Positions 36,801-47,270 of a stretch of 64,000 bases of DNA are shown in pieces; positions within the stretch are counted from its first letter, which is position 1, and each line of letters begins with the position of its first letter. The translations under genes and the position numbers were made by a program. This DNA is from Heliopora coerulea (taxonomy: Eukaryota; Cnidaria; Anthozoa; Scleralcyonacea; Helioporidae). Under the pieces are notes generated by a model. It had not been told where the DNA came from, ran no database searches, and saw nothing but the letters and a program-made list of their open reading frames with translations. Location: contig JASJOG010000169.1 of the NCBI GenBank assembly GCA_030142905.1, positions 1-64,000 of the forward strand, in the 5' to 3' direction.

Positions 36801-39800
36801 TCAGCTAAGTTAAAGTCATATATTTATATGCAGTTGGAGTCAAAAGTTTACATATAACTAGGTTGAGAATATTCAACTTAAATTTTCGCAACACCGTCCA
36901 TTTCATTGCACCGTACATTTCACGAGGAAAGTCAGTTGGGGATCTAGTAGATTTAAATCAGAGATGGCGAAGAGATTTTAGGTTTTAGTAACTACTTCAA
37001 AGATTTACATAGACTTTGTTAGTAGTTGATTACATTGCCTCTTACTTGTTTAACGTAAATTAAACTCCTGGGGTAGCCTTCAACAAGCTTCTGAAAATCT
37101 TCTGCTGGATTCATTTCTCATCCCTCCTACCAATACTGGTATAACTTGGTCAAGTTTGGTGGCATCCAAAAATCAGCTTTATATTACTTGTATATCAAAA
37201 AAGCCTAATTTTCTTGATGAAAATCCTATATTTCTTTAGTAACACGTTAAGATGTCCCCTCAATTTCATCCATTGCCCCCCCCCCCCTTCACTTAATTGG
37301 GTTCCTGACGGAATGCGTTTCAGATGCATCAAGGATAAAGAAAAATCGTTCGTGAAGTGAGTTGGCAAATTTTTTGTATACACTCTTTAGATGAATTTTC
37401 TCGAGAAGAAATTCATTTGATTTGTCCACCAATAACATATCCAGAAGGGAACAGCTCACGATCAGGGCAGCTCGTCTAAGATACGATTGGAAGATATTAC
37501 GAGATAGAACTCTTACGAGACACCAAATACTTCACTGTGACCAGTGCAAAGTTTTTTAAGGAAACAACTGTCCGTCTGATTGGGTATTACCGAAACTTTG
37601 GATAGAAACTCAAAGAAATAGCTCATGATTAGATGTTCATTTGTTGAACACTCCCGATGATATATCTAGAATTAAATTCAGCTATAGGAATTCCGAAAGC
37701 TATTACTTTCATCACTAAGATCACCCACGAAAACATCATATATGACAAAACGACATCGTTCAGAACGACTTGCCGTCATGTGGATTATCCTCAGGTTCAT
37801 CACTCGAAGCGTTGCACGAAGGTACTAACCTCTGCATTTTTAAATCGTAGCCCGACCAACCCGAGGACTTTACAATTGCAGTCCTGATAAAAAAGGGAAA
37901 ATGATGACTGCTCTTCCATTTCAAATTTCTTAAACTTACACCCCAATTATTGGTGAAATCATTTTTAACAAATCTTTCTTAAAAATCTGTTTTGAAGAAA
38001 GTGAACCTTGTTGGAAAGTGATATCGACCACCGTAATTTTCAGATATATTTTTAAATTTTAGAGTTACCTTTAGACGTTTGATCCTAGTTTGTTGTTTTT
38101 TGTCTTTTTACCACTGTAGAACTGGAGGTGAAGCAAGCAGTATCGGAGACGCTAAAGCATGGTAAAAAGAAAAACAATCGTATGTCATTACTTTTTATTG
38201 GTCAAGGTCGTGTGGGAAAAACGTCTCTGAAGAAAAGTCTTTTGGGTGAAGGGTCAAAAAAGAAAGAACCGAGCACAATCGGCATCGAATTCGATGTTGT
38301 TGAGGTACAAGAGAATGACAAATCCAATCCTTGGAAGCGTGCAAAAGATTACCAGTTCATTGCGTCTGAAATATATACTGACAATGTCCTCGGAAAGGAA
38401 GTCGCCAAAGTAATGACTGAAAGTAAACACAAGCCTGAAGAGGCAAGAGGTGGAAGTGCTACTGGCGACGAAGATGATGGCGTTGAACTTGAAGTTGAAT
38501 CTAGAGATGCAAGTGGAACTAAAAATGGAAGCGAAGAAGAAGCTGATGATGAAGTTGGACAGGAAAATAAATATCGAGCTAGAGCTGGAGATGAAGATGG
38601 AACTGGAACTGGACCAAGGGACGTAGCTTTATATGGAGATGACTGCCGTAGCGACGTACGTAGACGTGGAAAGGTTAAAGAAGGCAAAAGTGACACGTCG
38701 AAAAAAATGAAAGATCAACTTGAATATCGCATATCAAAAGACTTAAAACGCAAGATCAACAAAGAAATTAAAAACGTCGAAAATTATCGTGATGATACCA
38801 TGGACACAATTAGATTCATGTTGGGAGACGTTGGTGGCCAGTCAGTCTTCTACGACGTGCATTCGATAATGCTGAGGTTGAGAACGCTATTTCTGCTTGT
38901 TGTTGATCTGTCAATGTCCCTTGACGACGAGGCACAGCCAAAGTTCGCGGAAAAGAGGGAGAGAGACCAAGGGAACCCTCTGCATGAAACGAACTTCGAT
39001 TATGTTACAAAGTGGATGGCAGCTCTTCGTAACCTTAACTGTTGCAGTAAAGAGGCCAAAAATAAATCCGAGCAAAGTCTTAATCTTCCAAAAACTATTC
39101 TTGTTTTTACCAAACCTGATATGCTGAGACGTGGTGAGAAACTAGAGCAGAAGCTGAAGAAAGTTACTGAAGCTCTTGAGCAGAGGTTTGAACGCATTGG
39201 TTGCGGTTCGCTTATTGTCGCCAAGTATGTCATCAAGAACAAAGAGCCAAGGAATGCTGATGAGACCAGTGAGCTCGAAGCTCTACGAGCAAAAATCTTC
39301 GAAACAGCGCAAGATGTTTTGAAAGCTCAAGAAGAAACCCCTCTAAGTTGGCTATTATTAGAACGTGCTCTCGATACCAAGATGAGGTCGGAAAAGCTGA
39401 AAGACTGCCCTTATATCTCACTCGATGAAGCACGGAAACTGGGAGAACAATGTCAGGTGAACGAAACGTTCGAAGAAGCCATGACATTCTTCCACGAGGA
39501 GAACATAGTCGTCCATTTTGATGGAAATCCACCCGTGAGCAACCTGGTTGTACTTGATCCATCATGGCTTGTAAAGCTGTTCACTCAAGTATTAACCGTT
39601 GCCCCGAAGCCTTCCTGGGGTATGGCTAATTCACGCGCTTGGAAAAAGCTGACAACGGAAGGAGTGCTCGACTTCGGAAACCTTCCCAATCCGTTGAAGA
39701 ACCATAGCCAAGAGAAAGCCTTGAAAGATATCATGGTTCGAGTGGGCTTAATCTGTCATTGGGGGCAAAACACCTATCTGGTTCCATCCATGGTGAATAA

Positions 39801-40162
39801 AAGATCGGAGGAGAGCGATATTAAGAAAGTGTTGTCGTCGTGTTTGAAGCCGTCACTGTACCTTAATTTTAAAGGTGATACCATTCCACTTGGACTTTAC
39901 ACGCGAGTCCTTGTGGAAATATTGAAATGGGGACGTGGTGATGTCGAACACGACGATGTGAAAATGCCTGAATTCCACTGCAATTACTGTCGCATTTTCA
40001 AGTGTGAAAACAGCATTAAATATTCCGTAATTTTGGTCCGCCGTGTAACTAGAATCCAGGTTGCAATATCAGGTGTGAATGTCTGAAGTTCTTAACTTCA
40101 TGTGCCAACAATTGAAAGTTGTTTCAAAGTACTTGAAAATTCATTTTCATTTGTTTATTTGT

Positions 40163-40201
<39 letters not shown>

Positions 40202-42130
40202 TTTTTTAGTTGATGACCAGACGATTGAAAGTAAGGACATTACAAGGAGTGTCTTGTCCGTCCTTGATGACGCAATGACGAAAGTTCAGTCCTGTCCAAG
40301 CTACCAAGGTGTACGGTACGAGTTTGGTTTGAAATGTGATCTTTGCCTGGAGGAAAAGACACCATGTTTGAGACATGAAAAAGAAGCTTGTACTGACCCC
40401 GACTGCGTATGCATTCTAACTCTTGAATGCTTAAACAAAGACTCTGCCGTCTGTCCAAGAAACCTTTTTGGAAAGAATTCTTCGAAGCTTCATAAAACCA
40501 TTTGGGTAAATGTCACAGGTAAAAAAAGATGCTTTTCGTAGAGTTAAGAAACTTCGTGGTAAAGTGAAGAGATTTGATGATTTAAACAGGAATTTGTGGA
40601 GGTGCATCCTGAAAATTTTATGTGGAACTTGCTTCGGATCTCTTGGGTACCCCTTTCCAGCAAAACGTGTTTGATTTCATTTGTTTCAGTTGTGAAGCCG
40701 TGATCATTGTCCGTTGATGTGCAAACAGCGACCAAAGTTTAAGCTGTAGTTTCATCATCTTCCATATTATTCTCTTGCTTAGTCATGGCCAGTGAGGATT
40801 CCGATCACTGTGTAATACTACATAATACTGTATATAAATGATAGTATGGTCGGTCAACATCGATAGTGGCCTTGTCAATGGAGTAGTGGTTATCAACCTT
40901 AAAAAGTTTTTGACAGCATCAGCAACAATATAGTCATACATAAACATCAAAATTATGTTGATTAGCTAACCATAAATGCAATGTAAAGATAGGTGGTTGA
41001 ATTCAACAATCAGTAATTTTTGTGCATGCCCTATTTGCTTCCAGTTGAAAATGCTTTCAGGCAATTTCTGTGTCAATCTTGGAACGGAGACTTCATTCTA
41101 AGAAACTTCTTTATTCAACAGGTACTGACTCGACGAAAAACTTGCCTAATGAAGAAGACACGGATTCCAAAGAGACGAGTAAGCATGTTTCTTTTACTCC
41201 ATGTGTTCTCTCCCGCTCCATCTAACCATAAACAAGTCCGATACTTGTCGAAATGCCGATTATTTGCTTGGCTTCCTCCATTCGCGAGCTAAAAGTATGC
41301 TCCAAAGTATTAACTTATTAAACTAATGTTAGAAAATTGCATAAGTAGTCACTTTTCTGTATGAAGTTAAGGCTTCACGTAAATGAAATCAACTGGCAAT
41401 TGACTAATGCTTCACACAAATATTCTGTGGGAAGTGTGCAAATGTGCGAAAATGTGGAAAGTATACAAAAGCCTAAAGTTGTGAACTAAATTTAAATGGA
41501 TTGAAGAAGCTGATTATGGTTTGTAACACGGAAAATAATACATTATCGTAAATATTAAGGGGCTGGTTACGCGGAAGGAATTCAGCCCTGGCTCAAATGT
41601 CAGCTCGGCTAACCGGGATAAAACTTAAAGGCTGAGTCCGGGTTGAAATTTTCGTCGCCTAATGGTAACTAAATTTTCAAAGAGATTTTTTAGGGGAGGT
41701 CAAGCTAATATATGAGTCCTGTTTGAAATTTTCCAGATATGATCATTCGCTGGAAACATTTGTTATTATAGTATCTCCATGACAAACATCTTCGGTTCTT
41801 ATAAGCTGCTTATTTGCCCTATCTTTAACCGCTTTTGGTTTAAAAATGTTGATAGAACTGCTTGATGAAGAAATTGGTGGAATAGCAAAAACAATTGGGC
41901 ACAACTGGAAGCAAGTCGCCTTGCGGACCAAACAATTCCGATCACACCAGATTAACGACATATTTTATTCAAGAGTGAATCAAGATGAAACTTCTAAAGC
42001 TCTAGACATGCTGATCCACTACCAAATGATGGGTGGAACAAGAGAGAATTTGGTGCGTGCTCTCAATCGCCTGGACCTTTACGATGTAGCAGAAAAAGTG
42101 GCGTCTGGATATTTTGTGGACAATGAATAA
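33283..42130 (+). CDS. Ankyrin-ROC-COR-Death protein (kinase-less DAPK-like ROCO), five exons, ~1053 aa
   Basis: Proposed exons are 33283-33850, 38120-40072, 40210-40518, 41122-41178 and 41856-42130. Every junction has GT...AG and every intron is phase 1, so the frame is continuous from ATG to TAA. The domains are six ankyrin repeats (1-190), a ROC GTPase with P-loop GQGRVGKTS (217-225), DVGGQ (D426) and TKPD (520-523), COR (about 598-930) and a Death domain (about 965-1050). The order matches the C-terminal half of DAPK1, without kinase or calmodulin-binding parts. The likely role is a GTP-regulated scaffold in death or stress signalling in the cytoplasm (inference from family). The ROC domain has an acidic/basic insertion at about 285-400. 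An upstream untranslated exon is possible. The precise ortholog is uncertain. Confidence 0.85.
34414..35490 (-). pseudogene. hAT transposase relic (ZMYM1/TTF-type) in intron 1
   Basis: Three minus-strand pieces in changing frames match the C-terminal half of ZMYM1-like hAT transposases in order: FEISCHNVIVDTVVQSINRRF (35185-35451), an acidic linker (34964-35158), then RERSFSKLKILRTRLRSSL and LMLIAVEKDIA (34579-34839). The left end CAGGGGCGGGCTGAC at 34414 looks like a hAT terminus, but the matching right terminus was not found. Decayed and non-functional. Confidence 0.75.
36830..37180 (-). mobile_element. Tc1-like transposon remnant in intron 1
   Basis: GCAGTTGGAGTCAAAAGTTTA at 36831 matches the terminal repeat pattern of Tc1-like (Sleeping Beauty-type) elements. 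GGGTAGCCTTCAACAAGCTT at 37073 and GTATAACTTGGTCAAGTTTG at 37138 resemble internal Tc1-like sequence, encoding on minus an F-Q-K-L-V-E-G-Y-P-like stretch. The opposite end is not evident. Strongly decayed. Confidence 0.6.
38120..40072 (+). CDS. Exon 2: ROC GTPase and most of COR
   Basis: Acceptor CCACTGTAG|AACTGG joins GAA at the exon 1 boundary. It encodes the P-loop, a TIGIEF switch-like segment, a long charged low-complexity insertion (38420-38760), the G3 motif GDVGGQSVF at 38824, and G4 TKPD at 39109. COR sequence then includes PLSWLLLERAL, FFHEENIVVHF, VVLDPSWLVKLF, VRVGLICHW and LVPSMV. I place the donor at ATATCAG|GTGTGA (phase 1). An alternative donor at 40059 would be phase 0 and would not fit exon 3. 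Confidence 0.88.
40150..40207. repeat. (TTTA)n microsatellite forming the tract before a 3' splice site
   Basis: About 12 TTTA units run to TTTTTTAG at 40209, immediately before exon 3, inside a 137-bp intron. The repeat supplies the T-rich tract in front of the acceptor. Confidence 0.9.
40210..40518 (+). CDS. Exon 3: C-terminal COR, Cys-rich segment
   Basis: TTTTTTAG|TTGATGACC gives V-D-D-Q after joining. The exon is 309 bp (103 codons), so phase is preserved. It contains a Cys-rich stretch (CDLCLEEKTPC, DPDCVC, AVCPRN) like those following COR in related proteins. Donor GTCACAG|GTAAAA. Confidence 0.82.
41122..41178 (+). CDS. Exon 4: 57-bp linker microexon
   Basis: ATTCAACAG|GTACTG to GAGACGA|GTAAGC, exactly 19 codons, phase 1 at both ends. 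It encodes an acidic/polar linker (TDSTKNLPNEEDTDSKE). Chosen because it is the only short segment with good splice sites and matching phase between exons 3 and 5. Transcript data are needed to prove it. Confidence 0.6.
41856..42130 (+). CDS. Exon 5: Death domain and stop
   Basis: Acceptor GTTGATAG|AACTGC restores phase 1. Translation LLDEEIGGIAKTIGHNWKQV, KALDMLIHYQM, TRENLVRALNRLDLYDVAEKV matches a Death domain (W, aliphatic core and R-x-x-L-V-x-A-L motif). TAA at 42128. An AATAAA lies at 42255, 125 bp downstream. Confidence 0.85.
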
Positions 42131-42254
42131 TGTATGCATTCGAAGAAATGAATTTCTTTTTCAAAATGGAAAGTCGTACGAATAATACGAGTCATTGGAA
42201 TCTTTAACAGCCTCGGCTGAATTTTGACATTCTGCAAAGTTTCCGTGTTTAACA

Positions 42255-42260
42255 AATAAA
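42255..42260 (+). terminator. Polyadenylation signal of the ROCO gene
   Basis: AATAAA 125 bp after the stop, in AT-rich sequence; the likely 3' end of the transcript. Confidence 0.6.
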
Positions 42261-43540
42261 ATTGTCTAGCAAAACAAACGAATTTTTTTTTCTCGCGATA
42301 CTGGAAATTTACGCTTTTATTTATTTACTTATAATAAAATGCCCCATGATTAGGCGAAGAGAAAATTTCATGATACAACTCTTCGCCAGGCCTACCGGCC
42401 GGTTATTATTGAGGACATTGAGGTCAATCACTTAAGCGTGCGATTCTGCAGAATATCTTCATTGAAGATCGAGAATGTCCCACTTGAAGGGCAACTGGAC
42501 TACTCTGCGAACATACAGCAAAACGAAACGCATCAAAGACGGGGGGGCTTCTTTTCCGTATTTGGTAGGTCATTTTTTGACAATGTTATAACTAAAAAAT
42601 CTAAAATTGTGCTTGGTCTCTTGATTTGTCACTTTTTTATGGAGGAAAGTGCGAGCAACAAACGTAAGGTCGCGTACGACCCTATTAGCTGGCTAAGAGT
42701 TAAAGAAGGTAAGTTTTGAATCAGCCATTATTACTGAATGAACAACAAAATTCTGTCTCTGAAACAGCGACAAAATATGCGACTTTCGGATAGAATCGAA
42801 ATAATGCCATTTCAATTCCAATCGTCTTTTTTTATGTACTCATACCATGGGTTTTCGAGATGATGCTTTTCGGTTTATGTCTTATGTTTTAATTTTTAAA
42901 ATCAGTTAAAACAACCAACAAGCTATCACATTTGGCAGGTTTTTGCTGTTAAATACTGATTTATTTAACGAAAACCAATGGTTATCGCTGCCCGTTTTCC
43001 AAGAATAAATATTGATTGGAGGCATAAAGCTGAGACAATCTACTGAGATTGCCTTAATGTCGTTTTATATTACAGAATTTGGTTTGATATGAAGAAACTC
43101 TGGTTTTCGTAAAAAGGCTAAAAATTGATGGAATTGAAATGCAATTGTTTACTTCTGTACAGTCATATTCGAGTTTTAAAAACGGCCAGCCGCGATGAGC
43201 GGACATTTAGAGGATATAGGTTAGTCCAGTGGGAATAACTGTGAAATCTAAAAGTCGTTTACACATGTGATATTTTTGCTTGACGATTGAAATCTTGCCG
43301 GATGTGCTAAATTGACAAGAGCATCGAGGACGAATTAAAGCGAATCAAGAGGCTGCATTGCTGCATGGCTGTCATGGATTTATTCCATACACCAGGATGA
43401 CAATCGTAACGTACGATATCGACGTGTATACAGGCCTTATCATTCCACTGTTATTACGATAGGAGCTCTTTCGTTTAATAACGAGTCCCTCGACAATCTT
43501 GTTTTCGAAATAACTTTGTACTGTATGACAACCATCAAGG
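42261..43540. other. Intergenic, possible unidentified exon
   Basis: The plus frame 42438-42719 ends at an attractive donor (AAAGAAG|GTAAGTTTT at 42708), but its translation matches nothing I know and no acceptor in the right phase was found. The rest has no evident coding. Confidence 0.35.
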
Positions 43541-43544
43541 TTGG

Positions 43545-43730
43545 CAGAAGGGGGCGAGGAGGGGGGCAGCTGTGGGGTATTCACCCCACAAAACCTAAAA
43601 GGTGGGGGAATAGCCAAACGAATGCTGACAATGTCTCCAACCATTTTGCCACGAAGCAAAGCTTTTATTGTTCTCAACGTTAGCCGTGCAAAGAATTCGA
43701 ATGCGAATTGAGCTATTTGACCAGCAACAA
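43545..43730. repeat. Direct repeat unit left of the Tigger-like element
   Basis: GTGGGGTATTCAC, AGGTGGGGGAATA, GACAATGTCTCCAACCATTT, TGCCACGAAGCAAAGC and AAAGAATTCGAATG recur in the same order at 45262-45420. Without the 1.48-kb insertion these would be adjacent tandem units of roughly 225 bp. Confidence 0.8.
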
Positions 43731-44044
43731 TACAGTGGAACCCCGTTAATACGACCACCGTTGGGCCGAAAAAATTTGGTCGTATTAACGGGATGGTCGT
43801 ATAAAGGGGGTGGATCAGATACGTAACAAATGTTTTTTTAAATGACGTCATGGCAAACGGAGTCAGATTTCAATTAGCATTACGCTAAAACCACAAAATA
43901 ATCCACAAATAAATTTTGTTAACTGAACACAACTCAACAAAATTAACCAAATGAGACGAATAACCTTGATAATAAGCCCCTATATTAGTTATTTAAATTT
44001 CTAGGTTTAAAAAAATCTGTAAGCTTCCGTTGGTTTTTCCGACA

Positions 44045-44185
44045 CTAAAGCCAATCGGTTTGAGCTTGGCAGACTACACTGGCGAGCTCATTTGCCGTTT
44101 TTGAATTTCCTTTCTGTTCGAGAAAATCCAAAGCATCCTGCATTGAGGATATTGCCTGCCGTTTTCGCTTACAATTTGAGGACAT
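44045..44185 (-). pseudogene. Short frame, possible fused remnant of Tigger-like transposase
   Basis: 46 residues from ATG at 44185: a basic start (SSNCKRKRQA), then an amphipathic stretch (MQDALDFLEQKGNSKTANEL). Pogo/Tigger transposases often begin with a basic S-x-K-R-K-R segment and end with an ALD.L..F.E helix, so this could be the two ends joined by an internal deletion. Weak evidence. Confidence 0.35.
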
Positions 44186-44392
44186 GATGACTGGTCAAAG
44201 TGCTTATACAGAAAGCTGCGAAGTCTGTTCGGACAAAAGGTAACAAATCAGGAAAATCCTCGAGAAATGCGTGAAAATTTTGCACTGATTAAATTAGAAA
44301 AAGTGTGAAATATGGATCAATGACAGATTCGGCGCTTTTCATAACCTGCGCGTGCATACACTTGTATTTCCGCCAGTAACGTCGAAGGAGTC

Positions 44393-44878
44393 ATGTCTGG
44401 CCCGATAGAAAATATTTCTAGCACAAAAGTAATCGAAGTTCCTTCTTGAATAAGGGCATATCATGTTTACAAAGAATACTGGAGAATCAAGATTGATGAA
44501 GTTCTTGAACTAAAGTACGAACACGACAATGAACAAGACAAGAACGCTATTGCGGTGATTAAAGAAGGAGACGTAGTTGGTCACATTCCAAGGGCACTAG
44601 CTTCTACAAATCATGGAAATTGGATAGTTCGCCATTTCTTAGCAAAGAGCGGCAGTGAAGCAGAAGCTAAAGTTATTGGAACAGCTGCCGATCGGGGCGG
44701 GGGATATGGAATAGAGATTCCATGCATTTACAAATTTATGGGGCAGGAAAAGAACATTGACTTGCTAAGCAAATTGCTGGACATCCCGAATAACCTATCC
44801 GTTAGAGTCGAAATGGAATGTGGCCAAAAGAGAACAGCAGAGGAAAGCGGCAGAAAAAAGAAGGCAAGAAAACGATAA
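44393..44878 (+). pseudogene. HIRAN-domain protein, one in-frame stop, inside a transposon
   Basis: ATG at 44393 starts MSGPIENISST. A TGA at 44447 breaks the frame, which then continues unshifted with AYHVYKEYW, an N-x-x-D-x-N-A-I-A-V stretch, EGDVVGHIPRAL, a loop with HFLAKSGSE, and YGIEIPCIYKF: the HIRAN signature (D-x-N-A-I-A-V, G-x-x-V-G-H-I-P-R, G-x-E-I-P-C). A basic, nuclear-localisation-like tail (GRKKKARKR) precedes TAA at 44876. HIRAN domains bind the 3' ends of single-stranded DNA in HLTF/Rad5 helicases; here the domain stands alone without a helicase. If translation starts downstream of the TGA or reads through, the domain itself is complete. An AATAAA lies at 44918. It is enclosed entirely by the Tigger-like inverted repeats. 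Confidence 0.82.
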
Positions 44879-45261
44879 AACGACCCAAAAACATATTTAA
44901 TCACGTTCTATCTGTTTAATAAAAATTAAAATGAATATTGAAAACGTTTAAGTGTTAATTATTTGCCGTATGTGTAATTGATTAAGATAATTATACACCG
45001 CATATCAGAATTTGATATCAAAAAATGCATTACTCAACACGTCGAGTGGTCCTATTAAACTGTAGGGGACATCAAAATATGGTCGTTGGTCGTATTAACG
45101 AGGTGGTCGTATTAACGAGGTTTTCAGATTAGAAAAAAAATTAGCTCTTATTCGGGGAAAAAAAAAGTGGTCGTATTAACGGGGTGGTCGTACGGCGGGG
45201 TTCCACTGTATGACGTTAGGTGACCCGTTAGGTCGATCATTAGGAAATATTTGTCGGGGGG

Positions 45262-45425
45262 GATCTGTGGGGTATTCACCCACAAAATCTAACAGGTGGG
45301 GGAATATCCCTACGAATGGTGACAATGTCTCCAACCATTTTGCCACGAAGCAAAGCCTTTATTGTTCTCATCGTTAGCCTTGCAAAGAATTCGAATGAGA
45401 ATTGAGCTATTTTGACCAGGAACAA
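45262..45425. repeat. Direct repeat unit right of the Tigger-like element
   Basis: Second copy of the 43545-43730 unit. It lacks the TA insertion and diverges after GACCAGGAACAA. Confidence 0.8.
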
Positions 45426-46146
45426 ACCGCTGAAAACCTGAAATACATTCAACTAATAAAGATGAAATGCAGTGAATTTTTATTGTTGTTTCGCGCAAGA
45501 CTCGTCACGCTGTAGACAAAAATAAAAACTGACGTGTTTGTAAAAAAGGAATAAGGAGTTAACAGAAATTTAAACATACAAAAAGTTTAATGAGAAGAAT
45601 TAATACAACAGCACGCCTTAGAATTCAGAAAATTGTGCTTTTTAGACAGTGATCCCAGAGTCCCCAATGATTTCTTAAGCATTTGGACCTCTCCCTCACA
45701 AAACTCAAACTGTTCTGCCGTCATTGAAAACCATCGATGCTAATGCAATTATCAATGCAAATAGAAACCGCTATAGCCGCACGTGGTACCACAACGTATT
45801 GTTTCCAAGTTCCATCCTTACCTCGTCCTATAAAAACTCCATCGCTATCGCGTGGGCTTTATCTGCGGCTTTATTTCCTTTCTTGGTGATGAACTCAGTC
45901 AAAAACGTTTTATCCTCACGCTGTTGTTGAACCATCAAACAAGCCAGCTCTATAAATGCTTGGTCATCTTCCTCGCCTGAATTATTCCCGACAGTTCACT
46001 GACAGTTAGTCTACTTTCTGTTCAGGCCTTTCCCTTCCCTTTCCACCTTTTCCTTGTAGCAATCGCACTATCGGTATTCAGTGGCTAGAAAGTTCGGGTT
46101 GATTTGGGTTCTCGAATGCACCATTGCCTTCCTTTGTCTTGGATAC
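45426..46146. other. No convincing gene
   Basis: A minus-strand frame of about 50 codons ending near 45829 (EEDDQAFIELACLMV, TEFITKKGNKAADKAHAIAM) looks protein-like but has no recognised family and no clear start. It could be the last exon of an unidentified gene. Nothing else stands out. Confidence 0.3.
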
Positions 46147-46381
46147 TTACAACTCACAAGCTTTATAATGAGCGTTGTGCTTGTCAGCGATGTTAACTTT
46201 AGCTGCACGTTTCATCCAGACATTGAGCACCTGGACATCGGTTCTTTCCGTCAACTTGACCACCGTATAGTAATATTTCCTTCTGTGTGTGTTTGTGCTG
46301 GAAAATTTAAAGCACAAGTCCAACTTGGCTTGACACCCCCCTTCGTCGGTTTTATTGGCAACGACCCTGATCTCACTGGGC

Positions 46382-46383
<2 letters not shown>

Positions 46384-46414
<31 letters not shown>

Positions 46415-46437
46415 CATTATTATTATTATTATTATTA
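46384..46437. repeat. (TTA)n tract at the left edge of the LINE cluster
   Basis: About 18 TTA units with one CAT interruption, starting exactly where copy 2 departs from copy 1 (after ACTGGGCTT). Probably the 3' tail of a minus-strand retroelement. Confidence 0.9.
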
Positions 46438-47270
46438 CAACTCGCACACCATCCAACTAAGGACAGTGGAAGGGGTCTAAGCCTGCTACGGGCTCCCAAC
46501 ATCCCGCCAGGTAAGGCCGCAACAGACATTGCACATTTCAGGGAACTTGTGGGGAAAGGAAATTTTACCATTAAAATGGATTTTAAGAAACACCCACGGG
46601 GCCAGCCCTTACTCGCCCAACTTATCCAGTCAGGAAGGAGCAAGGGATATACAGCCCTCTAAAGTCCCTGAAAGTACTCCCCGATGCGTATATCCAGTTT
46701 GACCTTAACAGTACCCTGTTGCACTTCCAACCAATTAAGGTCAGTTTAGGCGTGCCACTGCAAGGGTTAAAACTGAATATTGTTTTATTCTTAGACTAGT
46801 GCAGATCTGTTTCAGCACTTAAGGCTGGTATATCCTCAACCAACTAAGGTCAGGGGCATGAGCCTGCTGTAAAGATTTTCTTCTAGTCCTTGGACTAACA
46901 GGGCAGGTTTGCCAACACCTGAAGGTAGTGTACTTGCAGCTGCCAGCCAATTAAGGCAAGCTGAGGCTTTCGGCTACCTGTCTACCCAGCTGGCAAGGCA
47001 GGGGCGCCACTCCCTAGGTCATCTCATCAAAGCCTGCTCGTTTTATGGAGGTCACTGGCTCCGAGTCAATGCCCTGCCTACCTATTTCTGGTTTTATCTC
47101 GGAGTTTCCTTCTCCTAGATAAGTTGCCATCCAAGGCTAAAGAGTCTTATCTACCCTTGGCTAAGGGGTTGCTGGCACTTGCCAAAGGTGCCACCCCGGA
47201 CTCTGGTGGGCGGGAGCGTCCACATTCCCGTAGTAGGCTGAAGCTGTGCTTGTCCTACTCCAGTGCCCAA

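Larger units (their letters stand above)
33851..38119 (+). other. Intron 1 (4.27 kb) carrying transposon relics
   Basis: Bounded by GTAATT and CACTGTAG. It contains a minus-strand hAT fragment (34414-35490), a Tc1-like remnant (36830-37180), a run of C (37275-37287) and an inverted GGGTTAGGGTTA...ACCCTAACCC telomere-like motif (35812-35856). No host exon is seen inside. Confidence 0.75.
43733..45208. mobile_element. Tigger/pogo-like element (1476 bp) carrying a HIRAN gene
   Basis: It starts CAGTGGAACCCCGTTAATAC and ends inverted as GGGGTTCCACTG, flanked by TA on both sides (43731-43732, 45209-45210), the Tc1/mariner-pogo signature. Sub-terminal GGTCGTATTAACGGGGTGG repeats occur near both ends. 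The interior lacks a full transposase. It has a 46-residue minus-strand frame that may be a transposase remnant, and a plus-strand HIRAN-domain gene. Probably a non-autonomous cargo-bearing derivative. Confidence 0.85.

Noticed and set aside
42438..42719. Possible first exon of the HIRAN gene
   Set aside because: Its donor is phase 1 while the only nearby acceptor before the HIRAN core would need phase 2. The HIRAN gene has its own ATG at 44393.
46081..46662. 193-codon plus frame with an N-terminal hydrophobic stretch
   Set aside because: It crosses the duplication/retroelement junction and includes the TTA microsatellite as poly-Leu, and copy 1 has a frameshift in the shared part.
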